Below are positions 51,796 to 59,686 of a stretch of DNA of 64,000 bases, one piece after another. This DNA is from Streptomyces polyasparticus (lineage in GTDB: Bacteria; Actinomycetota; Actinomycetes; Streptomycetales; Streptomycetaceae), in the NCBI RefSeq assembly GCF_014493765.1, contig NZ_JACTVJ010000006.1, positions 310,001-374,000 of the forward strand, read 5' to 3'. Below the pieces are notes generated by a model that was not told the DNA's origin, did no database searches, and saw only the letters and a list, made by a program, of their open reading frames with translations. Made by a program: the position numbers and the translations under genes. Each line of letters starts with the position of its first letter. The first letter of the stretch is position 1.

Positions 51796-53216
51796 CTCGA
51801 TCCTGTCGTGACGCGATGGCAGTCCATCGCGGGGGAGTGGGTCTCGGGCCAGTCGTGGCCCCCTTCGGTGATCAGCCAGATCCACGCGTCCGGATCGGCG
51901 GGGGTGACCGGGGGCGCATAGCCGTCCGTCAGGACGACCACCGCGTCCGGCCGCTCGTCGAAGGGACGTCCGTCGATCGTGGTGCGGCCCTCGACATAGT
52001 CGACGACGGCCTGAAAGCTCGTGCCACCGCCGCCGAGCACCCGCTGACCTGGCTCGAACGGCCAGACCTCGGCGTCGAAGGCGAGCCAGTGCGCCTCGAC
52101 CCCGTCGATCTCGCCGACGAGCGTGGTCAGCCAGTCGATCACCTCGTCCGGCATCGAGCCCGAGGTGTCGTAGGCGATCACCAGGACCTTGTGGCGCACC
52201 GGGCCGCGGCGCGAGAGCGTCGGGTCCTGGCCGAGCGCCGCGAGCAGCGCACCGCGCTTCTTCGGATATACGAGCCGCTCACCGTCGGCCAGTTTCGAGC
52301 CGAGCACATCGACCAGCCAGCGCTGCCACCAGTCGATCCGCCCGGTGCGGGCGGTCTCACCGCGCAGCACCCCCGCGCCCAGGTTCCCCCAGACCTTCGC
52401 GGCGCCCGCGGCGTCCTCCGTGCGCCCCATCAGATCGAGCAACTCCTGCTCGGCGGCGCGGTGTCCACGGCGCGCGGCCAGCAGGGAGTTGAGCAGTACC
52501 GAGGAGGCGACGGCGCCGACGGTCTCCGGGTCGGCGGGCAGCGGACCGTGGGTGAGGTGCACGCAAAGCGCGGCGGAGGCGACCGGCGGCTGCTTCATCC
52601 GGCTGAGCTCGCCGTACACCCGCATGTCCGTGTCCACGAAGGCGTCGTACAGGAGCGGCGCGAGCCCTTGGGCCTCCAGATCGGCCACGTACAGCGCGTG
52701 CACCTGCCGCGGGTCGATGCCGGTCGGTACGTCGCCGACCAGCGGAAGGCCGGTGCGGCCGAGCCGTATCAGTGCCACATGGTTGATGGCGACTTCGGCC
52801 GCCAGCTCGAAGACGGGGTCCTGCCGCAGCTCCGGCTCGGCGAACAGATGCCGGTGCACCAGATGCCGCGCCTCGTGGAACAGCACGAACTTCACGCCGT
52901 CCAGGCCGAGTCGGACGAAGAACTCGGGGTTGAACAGGAGCAGACAGGTCCCGTCGCCGGAGGCGACGACGGCCGCCGTGTCCACCGCGGTCGTCGGCAG
53001 CTGATGCGGGCACTTCGCGTACAGCCAGGACGCGACCGCCGACTCGGTCAGACCGAAGTCGAGCAGCGCGGCCTCCTTGAGCCGCACCGCCTCCGCGACC
53101 GTCTCCGGTGCCGCCGGGCGATGGCGCTCGACGGCACGGCGGTCGGCGAGATCGATCACATGCCGTCGGCGCCCCTGCACGCCCCACCCCCCCCCCGTGG
53201 TGTTCCCCTGCGTCAT
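51792..53216 (-). CDS. DUF2201-like protein: HExxH metallopeptidase-like domain plus VWA domain
   Basis: 474 residues from ATG 53216. The N-terminal half has a zincin-like motif FVLFHEARHLVHRH (His114-Glu115-Ala-Arg-His118), followed by PVFELAAEVAINHVAL; the C-terminal third is a VWA-like fold with the MIDAS motif AYDTSGSMPDE (Asp350, Ser352, Ser354) and VVVLTDGYAPP. This is the DUF2201 layout, usually encoded with MoxR-type ATPases. Whether the HExxH site is proteolytically active is unknown. A run of ten G on the coding strand falls in codons 7-10, right after the start. The 5' end faces the third tRNA-like gene, 50 bp away. Confidence 0.85.
   Translation of the reverse strand: MTQGNTTGGGWGVQGRRRHVIDLADRRAVERHRPAAPETVAEAVRLKEAALLDFGLTESAVASWLYAKCPHQLPTTAVDTAAVVASGDGTCLLLFNPEFFVRLGLDGVKFVLFHEARHLVHRHLFAEPELRQDPVFELAAEVAINHVALIRLGRTGLPLVGDVPTGIDPRQVHALYVADLEAQGLAPLLYDAFVDTDMRVYGELSRMKQPPVASAALCVHLTHGPLPADPETVGAVASSVLLNSLLAARRGHRAAEQELLDLMGRTEDAAGAAKVWGNLGAGVLRGETARTGRIDWWQRWLVDVLGSKLADGERLVYPKKRGALLAALGQDPTLSRRGPVRHKVLVIAYDTSGSMPDEVIDWLTTLVGEIDGVEAHWLAFDAEVWPFEPGQRVLGGGGTSFQAVVDYVEGRTTIDGRPFDERPDAVVVLTDGYAPPVTPADPDAWIWLITEGGHDWPETHSPAMDCHRVTTGSR
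53187..53196. repeat. C10/G10 homopolymer in the 5' end of the VWA gene
   Basis: Ten consecutive C on the plus strand, i.e. G10 in the coding strand (ACG-GGG-GGG-GGG-TGG, residues 7-11). Runs of this length slip readily in replication, and a change of one base would put the gene out of frame 30 bp after its start. Confidence 0.9.
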
Positions 53217-53271
53217 TGGTATCAGCGGCCTGTGACAACGGGCCAAGGGTTTATGCTCCGCGGCAAGGGGC

Positions 53272-53344
53272 GGGGGCGTAGCGCAGCGGCAGTCGCACCG
53301 GTCTCCAGAACCGGATCACGCTGGTTCGAATCCAGCCACCCCGC
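53272..53344 (+). tRNA. tRNA-like gene with CCA anticodon (Trp-type) and abnormal acceptor helix
   Basis: D-arm GCGC-AGCGGCAG-TCGC (one mismatch), anticodon stem CCGGT/ACCGG with loop CTCCAGA (53303-53309, anticodon CCA), variable ATCAC, and perfect T-arm GCTGG-TTCGAAT-CCAGC. With a standard 7-bp acceptor, GGGGGCG against CACCCCG has two mismatches (positions 1 and 6). In a shifted register GGGGCGGGG (53267-53275) pairs perfectly with CCCCGCCCC (53339-53347), giving a nine-bp outer helix and a small internal loop. No CCA is encoded. It reads away from the VWA gene and towards the convergent unknown gene. A weak -10 TATGCT lies at 53252-53257. It might be a defective Trp tRNA or a specialised tRNA-like RNA. 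Confidence 0.62.
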
Positions 53345-53430
53345 CCCCCCTTCCGAGATGTCCTGTCCAGCCGCCGCCTCGGCCCCTGCACCCCCTGGTC
53401 AGCCCCCGCCGCAGCTCCTGCACGTCCTGT

Positions 53431-54291
53431 TCAGCCCCCTGCCACGGCCCCCGCGGTGATCACCAACTCCTCCACGCCACCCCGGAATTCCTGCACCAGC
53501 TGAGCGAGGACGGCCCACGCCTCGGTGTCGTCGGCCAGATACTCGCGTACGAGTGGACGCAGCGCATCCGAAGCGTCGGCCAGACGTTGCGGGAACAGCC
53601 GGTGGCCCAGGGACAGCACGGCGAGCACGTTCAGCGCCGGAACGTGGTCCAGGGCGAACTCGACGGGGGAGTCGAACGCCCCGGCCGCACGCACCCTGTG
53701 GTGGAACTTGGCATGCGTACCGAACTGCCGGCGCAGCGCGGGCGGGCAGTCATGGCGCACCGCAAGCGCCCAGCGCGCGAATCCGGGCAGCGCCTCCTCG
53801 CGGTCCGCGTCCGTCACCGCCGCCCAGTCGTGCCGGTCGAGGACCATGGACGCCGCGGTGCGGCCCTGGGCCCGGGTGCGCGCCGCCCGCAGCGTGCCGA
53901 TGAGGCCGAGCTCGTGGAAGCGCCCCGGCAGGGGTGCCTCCTCGACGCCGCGGTTCAGCCGCGGTGAGACGGGCAGGACGGCCCGTTTCGCGTCGGGGGC
54001 GCACGGCACACCGCGCAGGATCTGGCGGCGGATCGCATTGTCCGCGGAAGGGTGCAGGCAGACCAGCACATTGAGTTCGGGGTCGTCCTGCTGCATCACC
54101 CAGTGCAGTACGGAGACCGGCAGCCGGTGTGCCATGAGCCAGGAGCGGCGCACGGCTTCCTCCTCCCGGCCGCGGTCGCTCGCGTCCTGGGGAGCCACGC
54201 CGATGCGACGCTCGATCCGGCCGGCGTCGGCCGGATCGGCGAGCGAGAGCAGATAGGAGACGGCACGGTCGCGCGCGGTGGTGTACGCCAT
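53431..54291 (-). CDS. Unknown helical protein next to the tRNA/AAA/VWA locus
   Basis: 286 residues from ATG 54291 (ATG 54300 is also in frame). I do not recognise a domain. It is Arg- and Ala-rich, probably all-helical, with repeat-like helical segments (LPVSVLHWVMQQDDPELNVL, VCLHPSADNAIRRQILRGVP, HVPALNVLAVLSLGHRLFPQ) that suggest a HEAT/ARM-like solenoid. There is no signal peptide or TM helix. It is on the same strand as the VWA-AAA operon, upstream of it, with the third tRNA gene lying between on the other strand. Position makes it a candidate part of that system. Downstream of its stop, to 53345, lies about 85 bp of C-rich sequence. Confidence 0.65.
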   Translation of the reverse strand: MAYTTARDRAVSYLLSLADPADAGRIERRIGVAPQDASDRGREEEAVRRSWLMAHRLPVSVLHWVMQQDDPELNVLVCLHPSADNAIRRQILRGVPCAPDAKRAVLPVSPRLNRGVEEAPLPGRFHELGLIGTLRAARTRAQGRTAASMVLDRHDWAAVTDADREEALPGFARWALAVRHDCPPALRRQFGTHAKFHHRVRAAGAFDSPVEFALDHVPALNVLAVLSLGHRLFPQRLADASDALRPLVREYLADDTEAWAVLAQLVQEFRGGVEELVITAGAVAGG

Positions 54292-54418
54292 GGGGCGCAT
54301 GATGCCGCAGGCCAGGGGCCGTTGCGTAGCGAGTTCCGCTCCGCTGGATGGCGGCTTCCGTGCTGCCGGCGACCCGGCCCCCGGGGCCCGCGGGCGCCGG
54401 GAGCCGCGGGAACGGCAG

Positions 54419-54447
54419 GAGGGGCGGACCGCAACGGCCCGCCCCTC
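54419..54447 (-). terminator. Hairpin terminator after the desaturase gene
   Basis: gaggggcgg (54419-54427) pairs perfectly with ccgcccctc (54439-54447) across an 11-base loop, 17 bp beyond the desaturase stop. Confidence 0.75.
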
Positions 54448-54463
54448 ACCGGAACTTCAGCAC

Positions 54464-55438
54464 TCAGGCATTCGCCCGAGCCAGGATCCGCGCCTTGCGC
54501 GCGGCCAGCTTCTCGTCGAACTTGGCGGCTTCCGCGTCCAGGCCGTTCATGAACAGGCCCAGTTCCTCCTGCGCCTTGAGGCCTTCCGGACCCAGCCCGT
54601 CGATCTCCAGGACCTTGAGGAAGCGCAGCACGGGGGAGAGCACGTCGTCGTGGTGGATGCGCATGTTGTAGATCTCGCCGATGGCCATCTGCGCGGCGGC
54701 GCGCTCGAAGCCCGGCATGCCGTGGCCCGGCATACGGAAGTTCACGACCACGTCGCGGACCGCCTGCATGGTCAGGTCAGGGGCGAGCTCGAAGGCGCTC
54801 TTGAGGAGGTTGCGGTAGAAGACCATGTGCAGGTTCTCGTCCGTGGCGATACGGGCGAGCATGCGGTCGCAGACCGGGTCACCGGACTGGTGTCCGGTGT
54901 TGCGGTGCGAGATACGGGTCGCGAGCTCCTGGAAGGCCACGTACGCGATCGAGTGCAGCATCGAGTGGCGGTTGTCGGACTCGAAGCCCTCGGACATGTG
55001 GGCCATGCGGAACTGCTCGAGCTTGTCCGGGTCGACCGCACGCGAGGCGAGCAGATAGTCGCGCATCACGATGCCGTGCCGGCCCTCCTCCGCGGTCCAG
55101 CGGTGCACCCAGGTGCCCCAGGCGCCTTCGCGGCCGAAGAGAGTGGCGATCTCGTGGTGGTAGCTGGGGAGGTTGTCCTCGGTCAGCAGGTTCACGACGA
55201 GAGCGATCTTGCCGATCTCGGTGACCTTGGACTGGCTGGGCTCCCAGGCTTCGCCGTCCTCGAAGAAGCCGGGGAAGTTGCGGCCGTCGGACCAGGGGAC
55301 GTACTCGTGCGGCATCCAGTCCTTGGTGACCTTGAGATGCCGGTTGAGCTCTGTTTCCACGACCTCTTCCAGCGCGTACAGCAACCGGGCGTCGGTCCAG
55401 CCGGTCGGACTGCCGAGGTGGGGCGAGGTGAGGGTCAC
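54464..55438 (-). CDS. Acyl-ACP desaturase (DesA-type, soluble diiron)
   Basis: 324 residues from GTG 55438 with AGGAGC upstream. It is a FA_desaturase_2 (stearoyl-ACP desaturase-like) helical-bundle enzyme. Diiron ligands are visible in TEDNLPSYHHE (Glu and ExxH), WTAEEGRHG (EExxH) and ATDENLHMVFYR (DExxH). It introduces a double bond into acyl-ACP using O2 and ferredoxin. Upstream lies an inverted repeat that overlaps the likely promoter, suggesting control by a TetR- or GntR-type regulator that is not in the window. Confidence 0.92.
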   Translation of the reverse strand: MTLTSPHLGSPTGWTDARLLYALEEVVETELNRHLKVTKDWMPHEYVPWSDGRNFPGFFEDGEAWEPSQSKVTEIGKIALVVNLLTEDNLPSYHHEIATLFGREGAWGTWVHRWTAEEGRHGIVMRDYLLASRAVDPDKLEQFRMAHMSEGFESDNRHSMLHSIAYVAFQELATRISHRNTGHQSGDPVCDRMLARIATDENLHMVFYRNLLKSAFELAPDLTMQAVRDVVVNFRMPGHGMPGFERAAAQMAIGEIYNMRIHHDDVLSPVLRFLKVLEIDGLGPEGLKAQEELGLFMNGLDAEAAKFDEKLAARKARILARANA

Positions 55439-55491
55439 GGGTGCTCCTGGGGACTGGGGCAGGGACGCGCAGGCAGGCGGCGGAACGCCTT

Positions 55492-55526
55492 ACCTACGGG
55501 CTCGTAGGTTACGAGACCGTAGGTTA
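55492..55526. promoter_or_regulatory. Operator-like repeat upstream of the desaturase
   Basis: acctacg-ggct-cgtaggt (55492-55509) is a perfect inverted repeat with a 4-bp centre. cgtaggtta occurs at 55503-55511 and again at 55518-55526, period 15. The cluster ends 54 bp before the desaturase start and overlaps likely -10/-35 positions on the minus strand, so it probably binds a repressor or activator of the gene. Confidence 0.65.
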
Positions 55527-55634
55527 AGCGCCGCATAAAGGAGATCCCTGATCAGGGGCCCTCGCTGTCCGTTTTGTCCCGCCCGTGGGGTACGTGAATG
55601 CTCCTGGGGCAGCCACTCGCGTACCCCTGGCGCG

Positions 55635-57275
55635 TCAGTTCATGGCCATCAGCTCCCGTACTTCCGCCGGGGAGGTGTCCCTCAACTCGCCGTCGAGCAG
55701 CAGCCATCGGGTGATGCCGATCGATTCGAGGAAGGGCAGATCGTGGCTGGCCACGATCAGAGCTCCTTCGTACGAGTCGAGTGCGCCTGTGAGCTGACGC
55801 ACACTGGCCATGTCCAGGTTGTTCGTCGGCTCGTCCAGCATCAGGAGCTGAGGCGCCGGATCGGCCAGCATCAGGGCCGCGAGCGCCGCACGGAACCGTT
55901 CGCCGCCCGAGAGGGTCGACGCGAGCTGGTCGGCTCGTGCGCCCTTGAACAGGAAGCGGGCCAGGCGCGCCCGGATGCGGTTGTTGGTGGCCTCGGGCGC
56001 GGCCAGCGCCACGTTCTCGGCCACCGTCCGTGCGTCGTCGAGGACATCGAGCCGCTGCGGCAGGAAGCGCAGCGGCACATGCCGCTCCACCTCGCCCGCG
56101 ACCGGATCGAGTTCGCCGGTGATCGTCCGAAGGAGCGTGGTCTTGCCCGCTCCGTTGCGCCCGATCAGGGCGATCCGCTCCGGTCCGCGCAGCTCGAACT
56201 CGCCCTTCACCCTGGACCCGTAGGCCAGCTCCAGGTGGTGCAGGCTGAGCACTGAACGCCCCGGCGGTACGGCCGTGAACGGCAGATCGACACGGATCTC
56301 GTCGTCGTCGCGTACGGCCTCGACCGCCTCGTCGAGCCGCTCCTTCGCCTCCTTCAGCTTCTCCTCGTGCATCATGCGGTGCTTGCCCGCGGAGACCTGG
56401 GCCTCGCGCTTGCGCGCGTTCATGATGATCTTCGGTTCGCGCTTCTGCGCATACATCTTGTTGCCGTAGCGCACCCGCTTGGCGAGCTTGACGTGCGCTT
56501 CGGTCAGTTCGCGCTTCTGCTTCTTGAGGTCGCCCTCGGCGACCCGCACCATGCGCTCGGCCGCCTCCTGCTCGACCGCGAGCGCCTCCTCGTACGCGGT
56601 GAAGTTGCCGCCGTACCAGACGACTTCACCCGCGCGCAGATCGGCGATCTGGTCGACCAGATCGAGGAGTTCACGGTCGTGGCTGACCACGATCATGACC
56701 CCGGACCAGGCCTCCACGGCGGCGTACAGGCGGCGCCGCGCGTACAGATCGAGGTTGTTCGTCGGCTCGTCGAGCAGCAGCACGTCGGGCCGGCGAAGCA
56801 GCAGCGCCGCCAGTCTGAGCAGCACGGACTCGCCGCCGGAGACCTCGCCGATGGTGCGGTCGAGGCCGATGTGGCCGAGCCCGAGCTGGTCGAGCATGGC
56901 GATGGCGCGCTCCTCGACGTCCCAGTCGTCGCCGACCGCAGTGAAGTTCTCCACGCTCGCGTCGCCCGCCTCGATGGCGTGCAGTGCGGCGCGGGTGCGG
57001 TCGATGCCGAGTGCCTCGTCGACCTTGAGCGTGGTGTCGAGCGTGACGTTCTGCGGGAGGTAGCCGACCTCGCCGGCGATGCGGATGGCACCGTCGGACG
57101 GCGTGAGCTCACCGGCGATCAGCTTCAACAGGGTTGATTTCCCTGATCCGTTGAGTCCGATCAGACCGGTACGGCCGGGCCCCACGGCGAGCTGGAGCCC
57201 GTCGAAGACCTCGGTCCCGTCGGGCCAGGTGAAGTCGAGCGCGGTGGCGGAAACGGAGGTGGGGAAAGTAGACAT
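55635..57275 (-). CDS. ABC-F family ATPase (ribosome-associated)
   Basis: 546 residues from ATG 57275. It has two ABC modules on one chain and no membrane segments: Walker A GLNGSGKST and signature VSGGES in the first, GRNGAGKTT and LSGGERFRAA in the second, each with DEPTNNLD. The linker (about 240-320) is highly charged and rich in Lys/Arg/Glu (AEGDLKKQKRELTEAHVKLA), as in ABC-F translation factors and antibiotic resistance proteins. It probably acts at the ribosomal exit site. A 270-bp leader with its own small reading frame and hairpin precedes it, which fits drug-induced attenuation of resistance ABC-F genes. The antibiotic is unknown. Confidence 0.9.
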   Translation of the reverse strand: MSTFPTSVSATALDFTWPDGTEVFDGLQLAVGPGRTGLIGLNGSGKSTLLKLIAGELTPSDGAIRIAGEVGYLPQNVTLDTTLKVDEALGIDRTRAALHAIEAGDASVENFTAVGDDWDVEERAIAMLDQLGLGHIGLDRTIGEVSGGESVLLRLAALLLRRPDVLLLDEPTNNLDLYARRRLYAAVEAWSGVMIVVSHDRELLDLVDQIADLRAGEVVWYGGNFTAYEEALAVEQEAAERMVRVAEGDLKKQKRELTEAHVKLAKRVRYGNKMYAQKREPKIIMNARKREAQVSAGKHRMMHEEKLKEAKERLDEAVEAVRDDDEIRVDLPFTAVPPGRSVLSLHHLELAYGSRVKGEFELRGPERIALIGRNGAGKTTLLRTITGELDPVAGEVERHVPLRFLPQRLDVLDDARTVAENVALAAPEATNNRIRARLARFLFKGARADQLASTLSGGERFRAALAALMLADPAPQLLMLDEPTNNLDMASVRQLTGALDSYEGALIVASHDLPFLESIGITRWLLLDGELRDTSPAEVRELMAMN

Positions 57276-57394
57276 ACGGGCTGCCTCTCGAGGTCGCATG
57301 GGTGATGGGCGACGTACGAGACACCGCGGGCGACGGATCGGGGAGGCCGGGCGGGGCGGTCCGCGAGGAACCCGGTGAGGGGCTCGGGGACGTC

Positions 57395-57481
57395 TCAGGG
57401 CAACAAAAAAGCCCTGTTCCGCGAGAAGACGGCTCGGATGCCGAGGTCGCACACGACGCGCACAGTGAACGGGCACTGCAT
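57395..57481 (-). CDS. Putative leader peptide (28 aa) with hairpin, upstream of ABC-F gene
   Basis: ATG 57481 opens a 28-codon frame (begins MQCPFTVRVVCDLGIRAVF, ends FLLP) that stops at 57395, 120 bp before the ABC-F start. Its last codons run through a hairpin, CAGGGC (57411-57416 on the coding strand) with GCCCTG (57396-57401), whose loop holds a run of six T. Translation of the leader would thus change the RNA folding. There is no strong ribosome site. The pattern fits a ribosome-mediated attenuator, but the peptide itself is not proven. Confidence 0.4.
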   Translation of the reverse strand: MQCPFTVRVVCDLGIRAVFSRNRAFLLP

Positions 57482-57554
57482 CAGGCGCGGTCGGTGTCTC
57501 AGGACCTCAGACGAGCAACGTCCTTCTCCAATCGGCGGCAACAGAAGCCCTTAC

Positions 57555-57584
57555 ACCGTAGAACGGGTCTCGCCGGGGTGTCAA
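57555..57584 (-). promoter_or_regulatory. Sigma-70 promoter of the ABC-F transcript
   Basis: On the minus strand TTGACA (57584-57579) is a perfect -35 and TACGGT (57560-57555) a good -10, spaced by 18 bp. The transcript would start near 57548 and carry a leader of about 270 bases before the ABC-F ATG. Confidence 0.75.
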
Positions 57585-57629
57585 CCGATCTCTATCGTGA
57601 CCGGTGACGCCCGCCCGAGGGAGGCCGCC

Positions 57630-58298
57630 ATGGCCCACGGCTCGCTCCCACTGCCCGTCCAGCTCTATCTGCTCGCGTACGACACGACGAAGCCGCGCCT
57701 GACCGCCACACTCCAACTCCCTTTCCTGGTACGGGCGGCAGCGCTCACCGAGCTGGTGCAGTGCGGGTTGCTGACGGAGCGGGACGGCGCGGTGCGGGTG
57801 GTGGACGACGCCTGTACGGGGGATCCGGTGCTCGACGGCGTTCTGGAGCTCATCGCGGCGTCGCGGCCGCGCCCCTGGCGCGCCTGGGTGGCGGTCCGCA
57901 GCGGGGCCACGCTGGATGCCGTACGACGGCAGCTCGTCCTGAGCGGATATCTGCGCGGCACCCGGCGGCGGGCGCTCGGGGTGTTCGCGTACACGGAGTA
58001 CGAACTCGACCGGGCCGGCTTCGTCGAGGACCTGCGCGCGGAGCTCCGGTGGGTGCTGCACGGGTCCGAGCCGGTGGACGAGGTGTCCGTACGGGATGCC
58101 GCGCTCCTTTCCCTGGCCGCGGCCGGCGGGTTGCGCACGGTGGTGGGTGCGGGGGAGCGGCGGACGTACCGGGAGCGGATCGAGCAGCTCGCGGAGCGCA
58201 GCGCTGCGACGGACCCGGCGCCGCGCGCGATCGTGCGCGAGGTCAGACGCGCCATGGTGCTCGCCATCGCCTCGGTCACGGGTGGGGCGCCGTCCTGA
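57630..58298 (+). CDS. GPP34 (GOLPH3-like) family protein
   Basis: 222 residues from ATG 57630 with GAGGGAGG upstream. GPP34 proteins in actinomycetes are helical and related to yeast Vps74/human GOLPH3, which bind phosphoinositides and membranes. Typical blocks are LPLPVQLYLLAYDTTKPRLT, FLVRAAALTELVQCGLLTER, SGYLRGTRRRALGVFAYTEY and VSVRDAALLSLAAAGGLRTV. Streptomyces genomes encode several such proteins of unclear function, often near stress or signalling genes. It is divergent from the ABC-F leader region, sharing a 45-bp promoter gap. Confidence 0.85.
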   Translation: MAHGSLPLPVQLYLLAYDTTKPRLTATLQLPFLVRAAALTELVQCGLLTERDGAVRVVDDACTGDPVLDGVLELIAASRPRPWRAWVAVRSGATLDAVRRQLVLSGYLRGTRRRALGVFAYTEYELDRAGFVEDLRAELRWVLHGSEPVDEVSVRDAALLSLAAAGGLRTVVGAGERRTYRERIEQLAERSAATDPAPRAIVREVRRAMVLAIASVTGGAPS

Positions 58299-58376
58299 GG
58301 CGCAGTCGTCCGGGTCGCGACGGTCGATGTCGGATTTCTGCCAGCGTGAGCGTCAGGTGCTTGATTGGGTGAGGGC

Positions 58377-59204
58377 ATGACGAACACCGCAGCACTCATC
58401 GCCAAGGCCCGCGCCCTGCAAGCCCTGCACATCCCCGGACAGCCGCTGGTCCTCGCCAACGTCTGGGACATCCCCTCCGCCCGTATCGTTCAGGACGCCG
58501 GGGCCACCGCCCTCGCCACCACCAGCTCGGGCGTCTCCTGGGAGCTGGGGGCCGCGGACGGCGATCATCTGGACCGGGACCGCGCGGTCGAGGCGGTACG
58601 GCGGATCGCCGGGGCGGTCGAGCTGCCGGTGAGCGCCGACATCGAGCGGGGCTACGGCGAGCTGCCCGCGGACGTGGCGGAGACCGTGCGCGCGATCCTC
58701 GGGGCCGGCGCGGTCGGCATCAACATCGAGGACTCGGTGGGCGCCGGGCTGCGACCCGCCGAGGAGATGGCCGAGCGGATCGCGGCGGCACGTGCGGCGG
58801 CGGACGACGCGGGGGTTCCGCTGTTCGTCAACGCGCGGACCGACACGTATCTGCGGCAGGTGGGGGAGGCGGACGCACGGCTCGCGGAGACGCTGCGCCG
58901 GGCGGCGGTCTACCGGGAGGCGGGCGCCGACGGGATCTTCGTGCCGGGCGTCGTGGCGCCGGGCACGGTCAAGGAGCTCGTCGACGGGATCGAGGCGCCC
59001 CTGAACATCCTGGCGGGACCCGGGGCTCCGGACGTACGCGAGTTCGCGGGGCTCGGCGTCGCGCGGATCAGCGTCGGCGGGCGGATCGCGGAGGCCGTGC
59101 ACGGCCTGGTACGGCGGGCGGCCAAGGAGGTCCTGGCCGGCGGCGGGTACACGCAGATGGCGGACGCGATGGAGTACGGGGAGCTCAACGAGCTGCTCGG
59201 CTGA
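58377..59204 (+). CDS. Isocitrate lyase/PEP mutase superfamily protein
   Basis: 275 residues from ATG 58377. It has the (beta/alpha)8 core of PEP mutase/carboxyphosphonoenolpyruvate mutase-type enzymes: LVLANVWDIPSARIVQDAGA, PVSADIERGYGELPADV (metal-binding DIE), GINIEDSVG, LFVNARTDTYLR and ARISVGGRI. The isocitrate-lyase KKCGH motif is absent. Oxaloacetate decarboxylase, methylisocitrate lyase-like or PEP mutase activity is possible. It is not linked to a phosphonate cluster here. The ribosome site is poor (GAGGG directly before ATG), and an in-frame TTG four codons upstream is an alternative. Confidence 0.85.
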   Translation: MTNTAALIAKARALQALHIPGQPLVLANVWDIPSARIVQDAGATALATTSSGVSWELGAADGDHLDRDRAVEAVRRIAGAVELPVSADIERGYGELPADVAETVRAILGAGAVGINIEDSVGAGLRPAEEMAERIAAARAAADDAGVPLFVNARTDTYLRQVGEADARLAETLRRAAVYREAGADGIFVPGVVAPGTVKELVDGIEAPLNILAGPGAPDVREFAGLGVARISVGGRIAEAVHGLVRRAAKEVLAGGGYTQMADAMEYGELNELLG

Positions 59205-59269
59205 GGGGCCAAAGCCCGCGGCGGCAGGTGACCGGGGGCGGGGCGGGGCGGCAGGAGGCCCGCTCCGTC

Positions 59270-59686
59270 TCAGCAGGCGCCGCCGAGCAGTTCCGCCAGG
59301 TTCTGGTCCACGTCGAGGTGCAGGTGTTCGCGCCCGGCGGGGACCAGGGCCGTGGCGCGCTTGAGGAAGCGGCGCAGCTCGCCCGTGCGCACATGCACCA
59401 CAGCGGTGCCCTCGGGGGCGTGGAACTCGAGCACGGTCCGGTCGTAGCCGTACGGGCGCACGCGGACGTCGCCCTCGCCGGCCGGGCCCTCGATGCCCGA
59501 GATCAGGAGCTCGCGGGCGAACGCCCAGGACACCTCCACGCCTTCGAGCGTGGCCGGAGCCGGGAAGCTCATGCGCACGGCGAAGGGATCGGTGCGGTCG
59601 TAGGACAGCGTCGCGGGAATGGTGGGCATCCGCGGCGCGGCGGCGACGAGCCGAGCTTCGACGTCTTGCTCGATGACGGTGGACAA
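59270..59686 (-). CDS. SsgA-like sporulation/cell division regulator
   Basis: 138 residues from TTG 59686, chosen because AGGGAGCAGGGG precedes it and the sequence then begins STVIEQDVEARLV, the usual SsgA-family start. The family is limited to sporulating actinomycetes; it controls septum localisation and cell-wall remodelling. Characteristic blocks are LSYDRTDPFAVRMSFPAP, VSWAFARELLISGIEGPAGE, VRVRPYGYDRTVLEFHAPEG and LRRFLKRATALVPAGREHLH. Which SALP it is cannot be told. It ends 65 bp from the convergent PEP-mutase-like gene. TTG start is unusual. Confidence 0.9.
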   Translation of the reverse strand: MSTVIEQDVEARLVAAAPRMPTIPATLSYDRTDPFAVRMSFPAPATLEGVEVSWAFARELLISGIEGPAGEGDVRVRPYGYDRTVLEFHAPEGTAVVHVRTGELRRFLKRATALVPAGREHLHLDVDQNLAELLGGAC

